From NCBI GenBank assembly GCA_017475405.1, contig JAFVFN010000019.1:1-40257 (forward strand): a DNA stretch of 40,257 nucleotides, in the 5' to 3' direction. Origin of the DNA: Elusimicrobiaceae bacterium (GTDB lineage: Bacteria; Elusimicrobiota; Elusimicrobia; Elusimicrobiales; Elusimicrobiaceae). A program made the translations under genes and the position numbers. Below are positions 30,748 through 39,492 of the stretch, one piece after another; the first letter of the stretch is position 1, and each line of letters starts with the position of its first letter. Below the pieces are notes generated by a model that did no database searches, had not been told where the DNA came from, and saw only the letters and a program-made list of their open reading frames with translations.

Positions 30748-32460
30748 ATGGCATCTGGAAACAAAGCATTAAAAGATTTAGTGGAAGAAGGCAAAGAGAG
30801 CGGTTTTTTATCGGTCGATGAACTGAACCGATCCATGGCCGCTGCCGATATGAGTGCCGAAGATGTAGAGGGAGTAATGGATACCCTGGATGATTTGGGG
30901 ATCCAACTGGTAGACGAGAAAAAACTCAAAGAAACCGAAAAAGAAGCCTTAAGTGAAGACTGGAATAGCCTGTCTGCTTCGGGGCTGGACGTATCTAACT
31001 CTATTCGGATGTATTTGTCGGAAATGGGACGCGTGCCGCTTCTGTCTCGCGATGAAGAAATTACCCTGGCCCGCAACGTGCGCGAACGTGAAAAAGAACT
31101 TCGCAAATTAGTATTGGAATCTCCGATTACGATGCGCGAGATCTGCAACTGGGAAGAGCTCGTAGACCAGGAAGAAATGACCACCAAAGAGCTCATGCCT
31201 CGCGGTAAACGTACGACTCGTGAGCTTAATAACATGCGTCGCAAACTCAAAGAGGCTGCCCAGTTTATCGGTAAGCGCGAAAAAGAGATTACCAAACTCA
31301 TGAAAGAATTGCGTACGGAAAATATGTCCGAAAAGAAACGCAACCACTGCATTGAACTTTTGGAAGCCAAACAAAAAGAAGTAGTGGCGCGTATTAACAA
31401 ATTGAATTTAAACCAAAATAAAATTAAACGCTTGACCAACAAGATTAAAAACCTGGCAGACCGCCTGTCCGAAACGTCCAACGATTTGAAACGTTTTGAT
31501 GAATATTTCGGTCCGTATGCACAGGTCAAAAAATTGGTCACCGATTTTAAATCAGGCAAGCTTACCGAAAAAGCGTTTAAGAAAGCCACGAAGTTTTCCC
31601 TGGAAGAACTGGAGCGGGCACTGACCAATATTGAGGGTATTCGCCGTCGACATGACCAAATGGTGGATATGCTGCCCATGAGCGAAAAAGAGTTCCTGGC
31701 GTTTAATGACCGTATCGTGTTCTTTGAAGACATGATCTTGCAGGACAAGCTGAAACTGATTAAAGCCAACTTGCGTTTGGTAGTATCTATTGCCAAGAAA
31801 CATGTGAACTCTAATCTGGAACTCTCGGACTTAATCCAAGAGGGTGGGCTGGGGCTCATGAAAGCTGTCGAAAAGTTTGAATACAAACGCGGATTTAAAT
31901 TTTCCACATATGCTACCTGGTGGATCCGCCAAAGCATTAACCGCGCCATTGCCGACCAGGCCAATACGATTCGTATCCCGGTACATATGAAAGAGTTGGT
32001 TTCCAAGCTGACCAAGGTAACCAATAAGTTTCGTCAGGAACACGGTTGTGAACCGAGTATTGAAGATTATGCCAAGACACTGCATTTGTCTGTAGAAAAA
32101 GTCAAGAGTGTGCTCAAAATTATGCAGGACCCGGTTTCCCTGTCTACGCCGATCGGGGAAGACGAGGATTCTAACTTGGAAGATTTTATTGAAGATAAGA
32201 GCGGTCCGAATCCGACCACGGCTGCGGTGGATTTCTTGCGCAAACAGGAAGTAGCCGATGTACTGGCTACGTTGTCAGAGCGTGAGGCTAAGATTATCAG
32301 CCTTCGTTTCGGGATTGATTCGGGGTATCCTCGTACGTTAGAAGAAGTCGGCAAGATGTTTAACGTAACGCGTGAGCGTGTGCGTCAGATTGAGGCCAAA
32401 GCCATTCGTAAATTGCGACACCCCAGTCGCACCAAGATGCTCAAAGATTATCAAGAGTAA
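30748..32460 (+). CDS. rpoD: Primary sigma factor (sigma-70)
   Basis: The protein has 570 residues. A short region 1.1 (about 1-65) is followed by region 1.2 ([19 protein letters not shown]) and a long, highly charged non-conserved region (about 125-310) rich in Lys/Glu helices. Then come region 2 ([34 protein letters not shown] for -10 binding), region 3, and region 4 ([22 protein letters not shown], the -35-binding helix-turn-helix). It directs RNA polymerase to housekeeping promoters such as those listed here. It is last in the operon, followed by a large perfect palindrome. Confidence 0.96.
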   Translation: MASGNKALKDLVEEGKESGFLSVDELNRSMAAADMSAEDVEGVMDTLDDLGIQLVDEKKLKETEKEALSEDWNSLSASGLDVSNSIRMYLSEMGRVPLLSRDEEITLARNVREREKELRKLVLESPITMREICNWEELVDQEEMTTKELMPRGKRTTRELNNMRRKLKEAAQFIGKREKEITKLMKELRTENMSEKKRNHCIELLEAKQKEVVARINKLNLNQNKIKRLTNKIKNLADRLSETSNDLKRFDEYFGPYAQVKKLVTDFKSGKLTEKAFKKATKFSLEELERALTNIEGIRRRHDQMVDMLPMSEKEFLAFNDRIVFFEDMILQDKLKLIKANLRLVVSIAKKHVNSNLELSDLIQEGGLGLMKAVEKFEYKRGFKFSTYATWWIRQSINRAIADQANTIRIPVHMKELVSKLTKVTNKFRQEHGCEPSIEDYAKTLHLSVEKVKSVLKIMQDPVSLSTPIGEDEDSNLEDFIEDKSGPNPTTAAVDFLRKQEVADVLATLSEREAKIISLRFGIDSGYPRTLEEVGKMFNVTRERVRQIEAKAIRKLRHPSRTKMLKDYQE

Positions 32461-32470
32461 TAACATGGTT

Positions 32471-32504
32471 GATCAGCATCATTGATATATCAATGATGCT
32501 GATC
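32471..32504. terminator. Perfect 34-bp palindrome after rpoD
   Basis: GATCAGCATCATTGATAT is immediately followed by its reverse complement (one shared centre), so all 34 bases pair. The tail lacks a clean U-run. It separates rpoD from the convergent pilin at 32520. Confidence 0.7.
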
Positions 32505-32519
32505 CGTAGTATTGATTTA

Positions 32520-33020
32520 TTAATATTGGGGCAGTCGATAGGAGCCAAGAACACTCCGCGGTCCTCCTTGACTCACATTTTTGCATACTTTATCACTAAG
32601 TGAATTAACTTCGCCTGCCCAACAAGCCCAATAAGGCGTTTTGCCGCAAGAATAAGATAGCGAAAGATGGATATCAGGCATAGAACAATGAATCCCACAA
32701 CGTGATTCATCTCCACTAATTATACATTGCCAGTCTCCAAAATTTTTACAATTATATCCTGCAGTTCCTTTGCAGGTCGTCGCGTCGTCTGGTACCGAAA
32801 TATCCAATTTACTATAATAGGCGGTATACTCTCCGTTGGCTAAGAAATATGCTTCTTGTGCTTGGGCAATGGCCTTTATAAATGGCATAAAGCGCATAAT
32901 TTTACTTTTTGTGACTGCTATTTGATATTGCGGCAATGCCACGGCAGCTAAGATACCGATGATGAGTACCACCACCAAAAGTTCTATGAGTGTGAAACCT
33001 TGCATCGTTGTGTGTGTCAT
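32520..33020 (-). CDS. Type IV pilin/PulG-like protein, class II leader (D)
   Basis: A prepilin of 166 residues. The leader MTHTTMQG ends in Gly and is followed by [17 protein letters not shown]. The domain has LANGEYTAYYSKLDISVP and an unusually Cys-rich middle (TCKGTAGYNCKNFGDWQC, SRCGIHCSMPD, SYSCG), plus the C-terminal pair (YWACWAGE ... KVCKNVSQGG). The frame is open to 33140, but that part is leader. AAGGAGAAC lies before ATG 33020. It is convergent with rpoD. Confidence 0.9.
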   Translation of the reverse strand: MTHTTMQGFTLIELLVVVLIIGILAAVALPQYQIAVTKSKIMRFMPFIKAIAQAQEAYFLANGEYTAYYSKLDISVPDDATTCKGTAGYNCKNFGDWQCIISGDESRCGIHCSMPDIHLSLSYSCGKTPYWACWAGEVNSLSDKVCKNVSQGGPRSVLGSYRLPQY

Positions 33021-33056
33021 AAGTTCTCCTTGGATATGTCTGCTTATGAAACCAAT

Positions 33057-33249
33057 AAAGACGGCTGCCTTACACAGGGATGATGCACATGCCCGCACAA
33101 AACAGCCGTGGTCTACTGCAACGCAGTAAACGCTCGGCACAGAGTAACGGGTTTCGAAAGTCCGTTATCCTATGCCTAAAACAGCTGTTTCTGGAGTGCA
33201 TCATCGCTTTTACAAGCCATCCGTATTCCTCATACGGTTCCAAAAACAG
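33057..33249 (-). promoter_or_regulatory. Structured pilin leader D (attenuator-like)
   Basis: Minus-strand RNA. Segment 1 CTGTTTTTGG (33240-33249) pairs with segment 2 CCAGAAACAG (33185-33194, one G-U). ACAGCTGT (33181-33188) pairs with segment 3 ACGGCTGT (33102-33109). Segment 3 pairs with segment 4 CAGCCGT (33061-33067), followed by CUUUAUU, the weakest terminator of the four. P2 is GATGATGCAC (33196-33205) with GTGCATCATC (33079-33088), 10 perfect pairs. P4 is 33136-33151 with 33162-33176. P5 (33111-33131) has TACTGC/GCAGTA instead of TATCGC/GCGATA, so both arms changed together. Confidence 0.8.
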
Positions 33250-33275
33250 ATCAAATTGTATATTACGTCACTATT

Positions 33276-33284
33276 ATTATAACA
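33276..33284 (-). promoter_or_regulatory. Extended -10 of pilin leader D
   Basis: TGTTATAAT on the minus strand, 26 nt before segment 1 of the leader. Confidence 0.6.
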
Positions 33285-33313
33285 AAATGTTTGGCTCCTT
33301 TAGCAAATCATTT

Positions 33314-34819
33314 TCAGCGTGAGGCATGAAGAGGAGAGGGGCGTTGCTGCCCGGCCCATTGGGTCAGTCGTTTGACAAGCGCCTGGATTTGCTGGTTTTG
33401 AGTGACCTGCTGCACTTGTTGCTCCAAGCGAGATCCTTTTTGATTGAGAACGGGAGCAGCTGCCGTTACGGAACTTCCCTTAATACTTTGGTTGATCACT
33501 CTGTGGCCGGAATCAAAATCAAGTCCAATTTCCAATTTGGGGTCAGTGATTTGTCCCTCTAAATAATATGCATATCCTCCGCGGGCAAATTGTCCCACAT
33601 AACTCACACGGGCCAAAGAGCCGTCCTGCGCGGCAAAGAAGATATGTTTCTGATGAATGCTATCCCAAGACATTCCCATGCTTCCGGCTACTTCGGAGTC
33701 CTCGGACAATTCCAGCCGGATGGCATGTTCTGCCTTGGTAATGAGCCTAAACACCTTCCCATAATTATAAGCGTAATAAATTTGTTCACCGTGTTCGCCG
33801 CGTGCCCGCACAGGCCGGCCTAACGCGTCTGTTTGTTCAATCTGTTCCGTAATCGGAGTAAACGGATTGCTCGGGATATCCAGTTTGAACGTATATTCGG
33901 CGACCTCCCGATTGGCCTGATAAGTATGCAGAGACCAAAAAGAGGGTTCTTCCGGGGTAATTACATAAGGGCCGGTTTCCATGGCAATCCCGTCTACATA
34001 TACGTCCGGCGAATCCTCACACAAACTGTGCCAGCCTTGTTTGCGGCTGATTTCGGTTCCTTTGAGAATGTCAATTAAATTAATAATTCCGTCGGCATCA
34101 TCGCAGGAGAAAGCGCGCATATCCCGCATCATTCCATTTTTTAAATGCGTGGAACGGTATATTTGGTGAGAGTTCATATTTACCATTTGATCATATTGGT
34201 CCGATAATCCTAATGTATGTCCGATTTCATGCGGAAGGGAATGTTCCCACAACGCTTTATGTGACAGCTGCGCAGTCCACCCTTGCGGTGCCTGTTTGGC
34301 AATTTCCTCGGCGAAATCTTCTTCTCGCGGAAAATGCAGTGTAGGGAGTTTTCCCTCAGTAAATCGTACGCAGGCCCCTACGGTGCTCTTGAGTTCTGCA
34401 GCCAGACACTCTTTTTGTACGGTCGGCCAGTCCTCTACTAAAAATAATAAATCGGCCTCTTGCGGCGAAGCCACAAACTGTACCTTAATCCCGCGGTTCA
34501 AACGTGCTAGCATACGCGGAAACTCCGTTTTGCGTTTGCTTTTTCCAATAAAACTGGCTGTTTGTTTGAACCAGGTACGATAAACGGAAGCGATTTGTTT
34601 TTTATAGTGTGCCTGCTTGGAAAAGTCTTCTGGGTTTGAGAAGCGCAAATAAACACGTACGGGTTGTCCGTCTGCCGCCCGGGAGAGGATAAAGTACCGG
34701 TCGGTTGGCTGGGATGCGTTTTCTTGTGGATCACCGACCAAAGCTCCCCACGGGGCCGCTTGTAATGCAGGCGCCCAAAGCAATATAGAAGATAAAAGTA
34801 ACAGCCCGAGTATTTTCAT
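33314..34819 (-). CDS. Secreted zincin-type metalloprotease
   Basis: The protein has 501 residues. The signal peptide is MKILGLLLLSSILLWAPALQA. The catalytic site HEIGHTLGLSDQYD (about residue 205) is a full HExxHxxGxxD zinc motif, and NGMMRDM some 25 residues later can serve as the Met-turn, as in metzincins. The ~230 residues after the catalytic domain look beta-rich and may be a substrate- or surface-binding part. The end is Gln-rich (EQQVQQVTQNQQIQ). The start at 34819 was chosen for the signal peptide and the TATACT-N7-ATG spacing. The gene is divergent from recG. The target is unknown; surface or host protein cleavage is an inference. Confidence 0.8.
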   Translation of the reverse strand: MKILGLLLLSSILLWAPALQAAPWGALVGDPQENASQPTDRYFILSRAADGQPVRVYLRFSNPEDFSKQAHYKKQIASVYRTWFKQTASFIGKSKRKTEFPRMLARLNRGIKVQFVASPQEADLLFLVEDWPTVQKECLAAELKSTVGACVRFTEGKLPTLHFPREEDFAEEIAKQAPQGWTAQLSHKALWEHSLPHEIGHTLGLSDQYDQMVNMNSHQIYRSTHLKNGMMRDMRAFSCDDADGIINLIDILKGTEISRKQGWHSLCEDSPDVYVDGIAMETGPYVITPEEPSFWSLHTYQANREVAEYTFKLDIPSNPFTPITEQIEQTDALGRPVRARGEHGEQIYYAYNYGKVFRLITKAEHAIRLELSEDSEVAGSMGMSWDSIHQKHIFFAAQDGSLARVSYVGQFARGGYAYYLEGQITDPKLEIGLDFDSGHRVINQSIKGSSVTAAAPVLNQKGSRLEQQVQQVTQNQQIQALVKRLTQWAGQQRPSPLHASR

Positions 34820-34826
34820 AATAAAT

Positions 34827-34832
34827 AGTATA
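34827..34832 (-). promoter_or_regulatory. -10-like box of a leaderless promoter for the zincin gene
   Basis: Minus-strand TATACT, 7 nt, then ATG at 34819, with no ribosome site. Confidence 0.45.
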
Positions 34833-34873
34833 AGCGGGAAATGCATTATTTTCAAGCAGTCCCCAAATATTGC

Positions 34874-34879
34874 TACAAT
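34874..34879 (+). promoter_or_regulatory. -10 box of a leaderless promoter for recG
   Basis: TTCAAG, 17 nt, then TACAAT preceded by TGC, 6 nt, and ATG at 34886. This fits transcription starting on the A of the start codon. Confidence 0.6.
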
Positions 34880-34885
34880 TTAAAT

Positions 34886-36982
34886 ATGAGTGCCCCTGTT
34901 AAAATACAATACTTAAAAGGCATTGGTCCTGCCAAAGCCAAACTGTTTGAGCGGTTGGAAATAGCTACTGTGCAGGATTTGCTGCATTATTATCCGCGTA
35001 CGTATCAGGACCGCCGGTTAAATACGACTCCCAATGAATATAACTCAGAGGCACTCGTGGTATTGAAAGGACGGGTTTTGCGCACCCAGCTGGTTCCGGC
35101 CAAAAGTATCCTTATTTTTAAGGCCGTATTGGAAGACGAAAAAGGCCATCAGGTGGAGTGTACGTGGTTTAAAAAACGGATGTACCGGGCATTTCGGTTT
35201 GATCCATTCGGACAAATCAAAAAAGATTTCCATGTGAATAATGAGGTTTGGGTGATCGGACGTAAACAGGACCGCGGGGCGATGTTTGCCACGCAAATTA
35301 CGGTAGAGGAATACTACGTAGCAGCTGATACGCTGACTAAGTTGCATGCAGGTCGGTTAACACCTATTTACGGGCTCACTGAGGGGCTTACCAATAAGCA
35401 GTTTCGGCAATTTATGTATGAGGCTCTGCAGTCTAATACATTAACCGAAACCCCGGAGATCTTGCCTCCTGCTCTTCTGCAAAAGCGAAGACTGCTTAGT
35501 GCGCCGCAGGCGCTTAAGGCCATACACTTCCCTAATTCACTGGCAGAGCTAGGGACGGCGCGTACGCGTCTGGCGTATGAGGAGTTTTTGCTCTTGGCCA
35601 CAGCCTGGGGTATTAAACGCACGCAAACTAAAATTTTGGCCAAGGATTACAGCTATACCGTGAAAAAAAAACTACTTACGCCGTTTCGGGAACAACTGGG
35701 GTTTGAGTTTACCGGCAGCCAAAAAAAAGTAATCAATGAGATTTTTGAGGATTTACTTTCCACGCGTCCCATGAACCGACTCTTACAGGGGGATGTGGGG
35801 TCCGGTAAAACGGTGGTGGCGTTGTGTGCGATGCTACTGGCCGTTGAAAACGGCTACCAGGCGGCTTTGATGGTACCGACTGAGATCCTGGCCGAACAGC
35901 ATTTCTTGACTTTTAAACGTATGCTGCAGGGACTGCCTGTGAATGTAGCTATTTTAACTTCCAGTACCAAGAGTGCCGAAAAGAAAAAAATCCTGCAGGG
36001 GCTGGCCGACGGTATGGTGCATATTTTAGTGGGTACCCATGCCGTTATCCAAGACAATGTGCAGTTTCATAATTTGCGCCTGGCCGTCATTGATGAACAA
36101 CACCGCTTTGGCGTGAAACAGCGCAGTAAGCTAAAAGAAAAAACCTCTAAACTGGATCTTCTGACGATGACGGCTACGCCTATCCCGCGTACTTTAGCAC
36201 TCGCCTTTTACGGGGATTTGGCGGTTTCTACGATTAGTGAACTGCCTCCCGGTCGTCAACCCATCCAAACCGAGTGTGCTACTAGCCGGCTTGCTTATGA
36301 TCGGGTGCGCGAAGAAGTACAAAAGGGCCGACAGGCCTATATTGTGTTCCCGCTGATTGAGGAGAGCGAAAAGATTTCGGCCAAGGCTGTGACCGAAGAG
36401 TTCGAAAAACTCAAAAAAATATTTCCCGAGTTTAGGTTGGCCATTTTGCACGGGCAAATGAGCCAGGCCGAAAAAGAGGACGTCATGGCAGATTTTGCCG
36501 CACATAAAACCGATATTTTGGTCGCTACACCGGTCATTGAGGTAGGCATTGATGTCAAAAACGCTACCGTCATGGTTATTGAAAACGCCGAGCGGTTTGG
36601 CCTGGCCAGTCTGCACCAACTGCGCGGGCGGGTAGGTCGCGGCGCACATGAGAGTTATTGTATTTTGGTACCCCAACATGCTGGTCATGTGGCCAAAGAG
36701 CGGGTAGATATTATTTGTGCAACCAGTGACGGATTTCAGATCGGAGAGCGCGATATGCAGCTGCGCGGTCCCGGGGAGATCTTGGGAACGCGCCAATCGG
36801 GAGACTTGGAGTTCAAAGCCGGTGACGTATTTAAAGACCGGGATATCCTGTACTGGGCCATTGAGGACCGGGATGAGCTCTTAAGCCAAGACCCCGGTTT
36901 AACAAAGCCGGAGCATGTGCTTTTTAGACAAAAACTTCAGGAACTCTATCAGCAGAACTGGCACCTCATAGACTTGTCTTAA
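34886..36982 (+). CDS. recG: ATP-dependent DNA helicase RecG
   Basis: The protein has 698 residues. The N-terminal wedge region includes LKGIGPAKAKLFERLEI, DLLHYYPRTYQDRR and VVLKGRVLRTQ. Helicase motifs are GDVGSGKTVVAL (Walker A), VIDEQHRFGV (DExH), TATPIPRTLAL, and the C-terminal PVIEVGIDVKNATVMVIENAERFGLASLHQLRGRVGRG-type block. It remodels stalled replication forks and Holliday junctions. The frame is open 45 nt further upstream, but MSAPVKIQYLKG is the family-like start and sits 6 nt after a TACAAT box. Confidence 0.96.
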   Translation: MSAPVKIQYLKGIGPAKAKLFERLEIATVQDLLHYYPRTYQDRRLNTTPNEYNSEALVVLKGRVLRTQLVPAKSILIFKAVLEDEKGHQVECTWFKKRMYRAFRFDPFGQIKKDFHVNNEVWVIGRKQDRGAMFATQITVEEYYVAADTLTKLHAGRLTPIYGLTEGLTNKQFRQFMYEALQSNTLTETPEILPPALLQKRRLLSAPQALKAIHFPNSLAELGTARTRLAYEEFLLLATAWGIKRTQTKILAKDYSYTVKKKLLTPFREQLGFEFTGSQKKVINEIFEDLLSTRPMNRLLQGDVGSGKTVVALCAMLLAVENGYQAALMVPTEILAEQHFLTFKRMLQGLPVNVAILTSSTKSAEKKKILQGLADGMVHILVGTHAVIQDNVQFHNLRLAVIDEQHRFGVKQRSKLKEKTSKLDLLTMTATPIPRTLALAFYGDLAVSTISELPPGRQPIQTECATSRLAYDRVREEVQKGRQAYIVFPLIEESEKISAKAVTEEFEKLKKIFPEFRLAILHGQMSQAEKEDVMADFAAHKTDILVATPVIEVGIDVKNATVMVIENAERFGLASLHQLRGRVGRGAHESYCILVPQHAGHVAKERVDIICATSDGFQIGERDMQLRGPGEILGTRQSGDLEFKAGDVFKDRDILYWAIEDRDELLSQDPGLTKPEHVLFRQKLQELYQQNWHLIDLS

Positions 36983-37034
36983 TTTGCTATAATTTACATA
37001 TAATCGGGGCTTTTCAAGCGCCCAAGGAGTTTGT

Positions 37035-37622
37035 ATGGAATCTTTTATTTCTTCAGTAATTACGCTCGCACTGGTGATGGACGGATTTGGGAACATTCCT
37101 CTCTTTATTACCGCCTTAAAGAAAGTAGCCCCGGAACGCCGTAAAATCGTACTGGTGCGTGAGCTGAGCATTGCCATGCTCATTATGGTATTATTCCTTT
37201 TTTGCGGAAAATGGTTTCTACATGCCTTTGGGATCCACTCGTATTCTCTTAGCATCGCGGGGGGGATTATTTTGTTCTTAATTTCCATTGATTTGGTATT
37301 TGGCAAAGGCGGTGACGAGGGCTCCAAAAACGATATTACGGGAGAGCCTTTTATTGTGCCGCTTGCCATCCCCTTGGTGGCAGGACCGGCCGCTTTGTCT
37401 TTGGTGCTGATTATTGCCGCGCAACATTCCAATAAGCTTATTACGTTGGGAGCGGTTGTGTGTGCCTCTATTGTTAACTCGATTATTTTAATGTCTTCTT
37501 TCCCGCTTAGTAAACTCTTGGGCCCGCGCGGACTGGCGGCCATTGAGCGCTTATCGGGTATGATTTTGATTTTAATGTCTGTCGATATGATCTTAGGCGG
37601 TATTGCGGAGTTTGTCAAATGA
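37035..37622 (+). CDS. MarC-family integral membrane protein
   Basis: The protein has 195 residues and six membrane segments. The first helix has LVMDGFGNIPLFI, and the centre has PLAIPLVAGPAALS, both typical of MarC (UPF0056) proteins. The transport role of this family remains unclear. AAGGAG precedes ATG 37035, and TGCTATAAT (36988-36993) just after recG supplies a promoter. Its stop overlaps the start of the next gene (ATGA at 37619-37622), so the two are coupled. Confidence 0.9.
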   Translation: MESFISSVITLALVMDGFGNIPLFITALKKVAPERRKIVLVRELSIAMLIMVLFLFCGKWFLHAFGIHSYSLSIAGGIILFLISIDLVFGKGGDEGSKNDITGEPFIVPLAIPLVAGPAALSLVLIIAAQHSNKLITLGAVVCASIVNSIILMSSFPLSKLLGPRGLAAIERLSGMILILMSVDMILGGIAEFVK

Positions 37623-38773
37623 TTAAAAAGTTAACAGCGGTAGTATTTGTTTTTTTGGCGTCACTAAGTGCCTTTGCGGCTGATAAAGTGGAATTTGCCT
37701 TATTTGTCAGTCCGTCTTGTGTGCATTGTAATAAACTTAAAAAAGAATACTGGGGTACCCTGAAAGAAAAATACAAGGATACCGTTCACTTTACTGAGTA
37801 CGATATTACCACTCCGCAGGGCAATTTGATTTTTAATCAAACGGCTGAGGCTTATCATATCCCAGAGTCTGAGCGCGGGTACCCGGCAGCTGCCGTAGGA
37901 AGTACCTATTTAATGGGGTATCCGACTGAGATTGGTACCTATGCAGAGGCCGCTATTGAAAAAGCCAAAATGTTGGGCGAAAAGACCAACGTGGTGCAGG
38001 TAGCTGCGCACGAAGTCATGGACGAAGCAGAGTCCGCGTTTAAGAAAATTACCTTTTGGGCCATTATCGGTAACGGACTTATAGATGGGATTAACCCGTG
38101 TGCGTTTGCCGTGATTGTGTTTTTTATTTCGTTCTTAACCGTGTACAAATACAACCGCCGAGAAATTATCTTGGTGGGGAGTTCTTACTGTGTGGCCGTG
38201 TTTTTGGCGTATTTGTTACTGGGACTGGGGGTGTTTAAGTTCTTATACGCGATGCGCGGATTTGCGTACGTAATTAAGGGCTTTTATATCCTTACCGCCG
38301 CGGTGTGTTTCCTGTTCTTTGTACTGAGTATCTATGACTTTATTGTGTACAAAAAGACAAAGAAGTCTGATGGGATGATTTTGCAGTTATCCTTGGCTAA
38401 TAAAACACGTATACATAAAATTATGGGATTTTTCCTGCGCGATAAACAAAAAAGTACCCTGCGTTTGGTGTTAGCTGCTTTGGCTGTCGGGTTTTGTGTG
38501 TCACTAGTGGAAGCGGTTTGTACAGGACAGGTATATGTGCCGACGTGCGTACTTATTTTGCAGGATCCGCATTTGAGGGCACGTGCTGCGGTCTATTTGG
38601 TACTTTATAACCTGATGTTTATCGTACCTCTGGTATCGGTATTTGTGTTGGCACTTTTGGGCTATGAATCCAAAGGATTTAATGATTTTTTCAAGAAACA
38701 CTTAGGACTAACCAAGATCTTGTTGTGTTTGGTATTCTTGGCCTTGTTTATCCTGCTTTTGGGAAATATTTAG
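37619..38773 (+). CDS. Thioredoxin-CcdA/DsbD-like membrane fusion protein
   Basis: The protein has 384 residues. The signal sequence (KKLTAVVFVFLASLSAFA) is followed by a thioredoxin-like domain with the redox motif CVHC (SPSCVHCNKLKKEYWG) up to about residue 120. A linker then leads to six membrane helices with conserved Cys in GINPCAFAVIVFF and VEAVCTGQVYVP. This is the layout of a DsbD/CcdA-type electron carrier that passes reducing power across the inner membrane, with its own periplasmic thioredoxin partner fused at the front. A strong terminator follows. The downstream acceptor is unknown; disulfide-rich exported proteins such as the pilins are plausible clients. Confidence 0.85.
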   Translation: MIKKLTAVVFVFLASLSAFAADKVEFALFVSPSCVHCNKLKKEYWGTLKEKYKDTVHFTEYDITTPQGNLIFNQTAEAYHIPESERGYPAAAVGSTYLMGYPTEIGTYAEAAIEKAKMLGEKTNVVQVAAHEVMDEAESAFKKITFWAIIGNGLIDGINPCAFAVIVFFISFLTVYKYNRREIILVGSSYCVAVFLAYLLLGLGVFKFLYAMRGFAYVIKGFYILTAAVCFLFFVLSIYDFIVYKKTKKSDGMILQLSLANKTRIHKIMGFFLRDKQKSTLRLVLAALAVGFCVSLVEAVCTGQVYVPTCVLILQDPHLRARAAVYLVLYNLMFIVPLVSVFVLALLGYESKGFNDFFKKHLGLTKILLCLVFLALFILLLGNI

Positions 38774-38788
38774 ACTTAATGGATTGTC

Positions 38789-38818
38789 AAACAGCCCCGT
38801 TTATAACGGGGCTGTTTT
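38789..38818. terminator. Bidirectional intrinsic terminator
   Basis: AAACAGCCCCGTT pairs with AACGGGGCTGTTT around a 3-nt loop, followed by T on the plus strand and TTTGAC on the minus strand. It serves the DsbD-like gene and the convergent lipoprotein gene. Confidence 0.9.
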
Positions 38819-38822
38819 GCGA

Positions 38823-39467
38823 TTACGGGATTATAAAATCTTCCACTTCATCGTACACAATCTCACGCGCAACTACCGGGGGTTTGTCCTTTGCTTTTTT
38901 AGCCGGAGCTTTTTGGGGAGCGACCGGTTCTTTGTACAAGGCGGATATTTGTTCTGCGCTGTCTTGGTAGAACAGTCTGCCTGTTTTCCAGGACTCATAG
39001 AGTTGAACCTCGGGGGAAGAAGTGTAAAAGAGGTCTTTTTTCTGGGTTCGGTCCGTTAAGGCAAATGCGTTTAAGTGCAGTACACCGATTTGGATCCCCA
39101 TGCGGTTTTTACGTTTTTCATAGGTACCGACGCGTGCCAGTACTTTGACCGTATTGCCTTTGGCAATACCGCTCATAGAAGGCAGCGGTTTGATGTATTC
39201 TACAAGCAACAGTTCATAGGATAAAGAGTTCCCCTTGCCAGTAGCGTAATAATAAAATGGTACATCGGTTTTGAGTACTAAACGCAGGTGTTGGGTGTCT
39301 TCCGTTATACCTTTTACTTCACCGCCAAAAGATACCACTTTGCCCTGATATTCAGCCGGACGTTGTTCCAAATCTTTTAAGTAATCTAAGTTTTGGTTTT
39401 TATAGGGCTGCAGCCCGCTGCAGGCACCTATAAGGAGTGTAAAAATAAACAGATAAAAACATTTCAT
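38823..39467 (-). CDS. Lipoprotein, possibly Slp-like
   Basis: The protein has 214 residues. The lipoprotein signal MKCFYLFIFTLLIGACSG places lipidation at the Cys near residue 16 (IGAC). The next ~130 residues are beta-rich, with RPAEYQGKVVSFGGEV, the PxxYxGKxVxxGG pattern seen in Slp-type outer membrane lipoproteins; this is a resemblance, not proof. The last ~40 residues are Lys/Pro/Ala-rich and acidic. The frame is open another 327 nt upstream through msrA, but TATAAT-N6-ATG fixes the start at 39467. It is divergent from msrA. Confidence 0.75.
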   Translation of the reverse strand: MKCFYLFIFTLLIGACSGLQPYKNQNLDYLKDLEQRPAEYQGKVVSFGGEVKGITEDTQHLRLVLKTDVPFYYYATGKGNSLSYELLLVEYIKPLPSMSGIAKGNTVKVLARVGTYEKRKNRMGIQIGVLHLNAFALTDRTQKKDLFYTSSPEVQLYESWKTGRLFYQDSAEQISALYKEPVAPQKAPAKKAKDKPPVVAREIVYDEVEDFIIP

Positions 39468-39473
39468 ATTCGT

Positions 39474-39479
39474 ATTATA
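39474..39479 (-). promoter_or_regulatory. -10 box of a leaderless promoter for the lipoprotein
   Basis: Minus-strand TATAAT, then ACGAAT (6 nt), then ATG at 39467, with no ribosome site. Confidence 0.6.
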
Positions 39480-39492
39480 GCTTTTTATGTGC

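Noticed and set aside
30738..32024. Long minus-strand open frame (428 codons) opposite rpoD.
   Set aside because: It is a mirror frame of rpoD with Ser/Arg-rich, low-information translation and no ribosome site or promoter.
36899..37618. Minus-strand open frame of 239 codons opposite marC.
   Set aside because: The plus-strand frame encodes a clear MarC protein with its ribosome site; the antisense translation has no recognisable domain.
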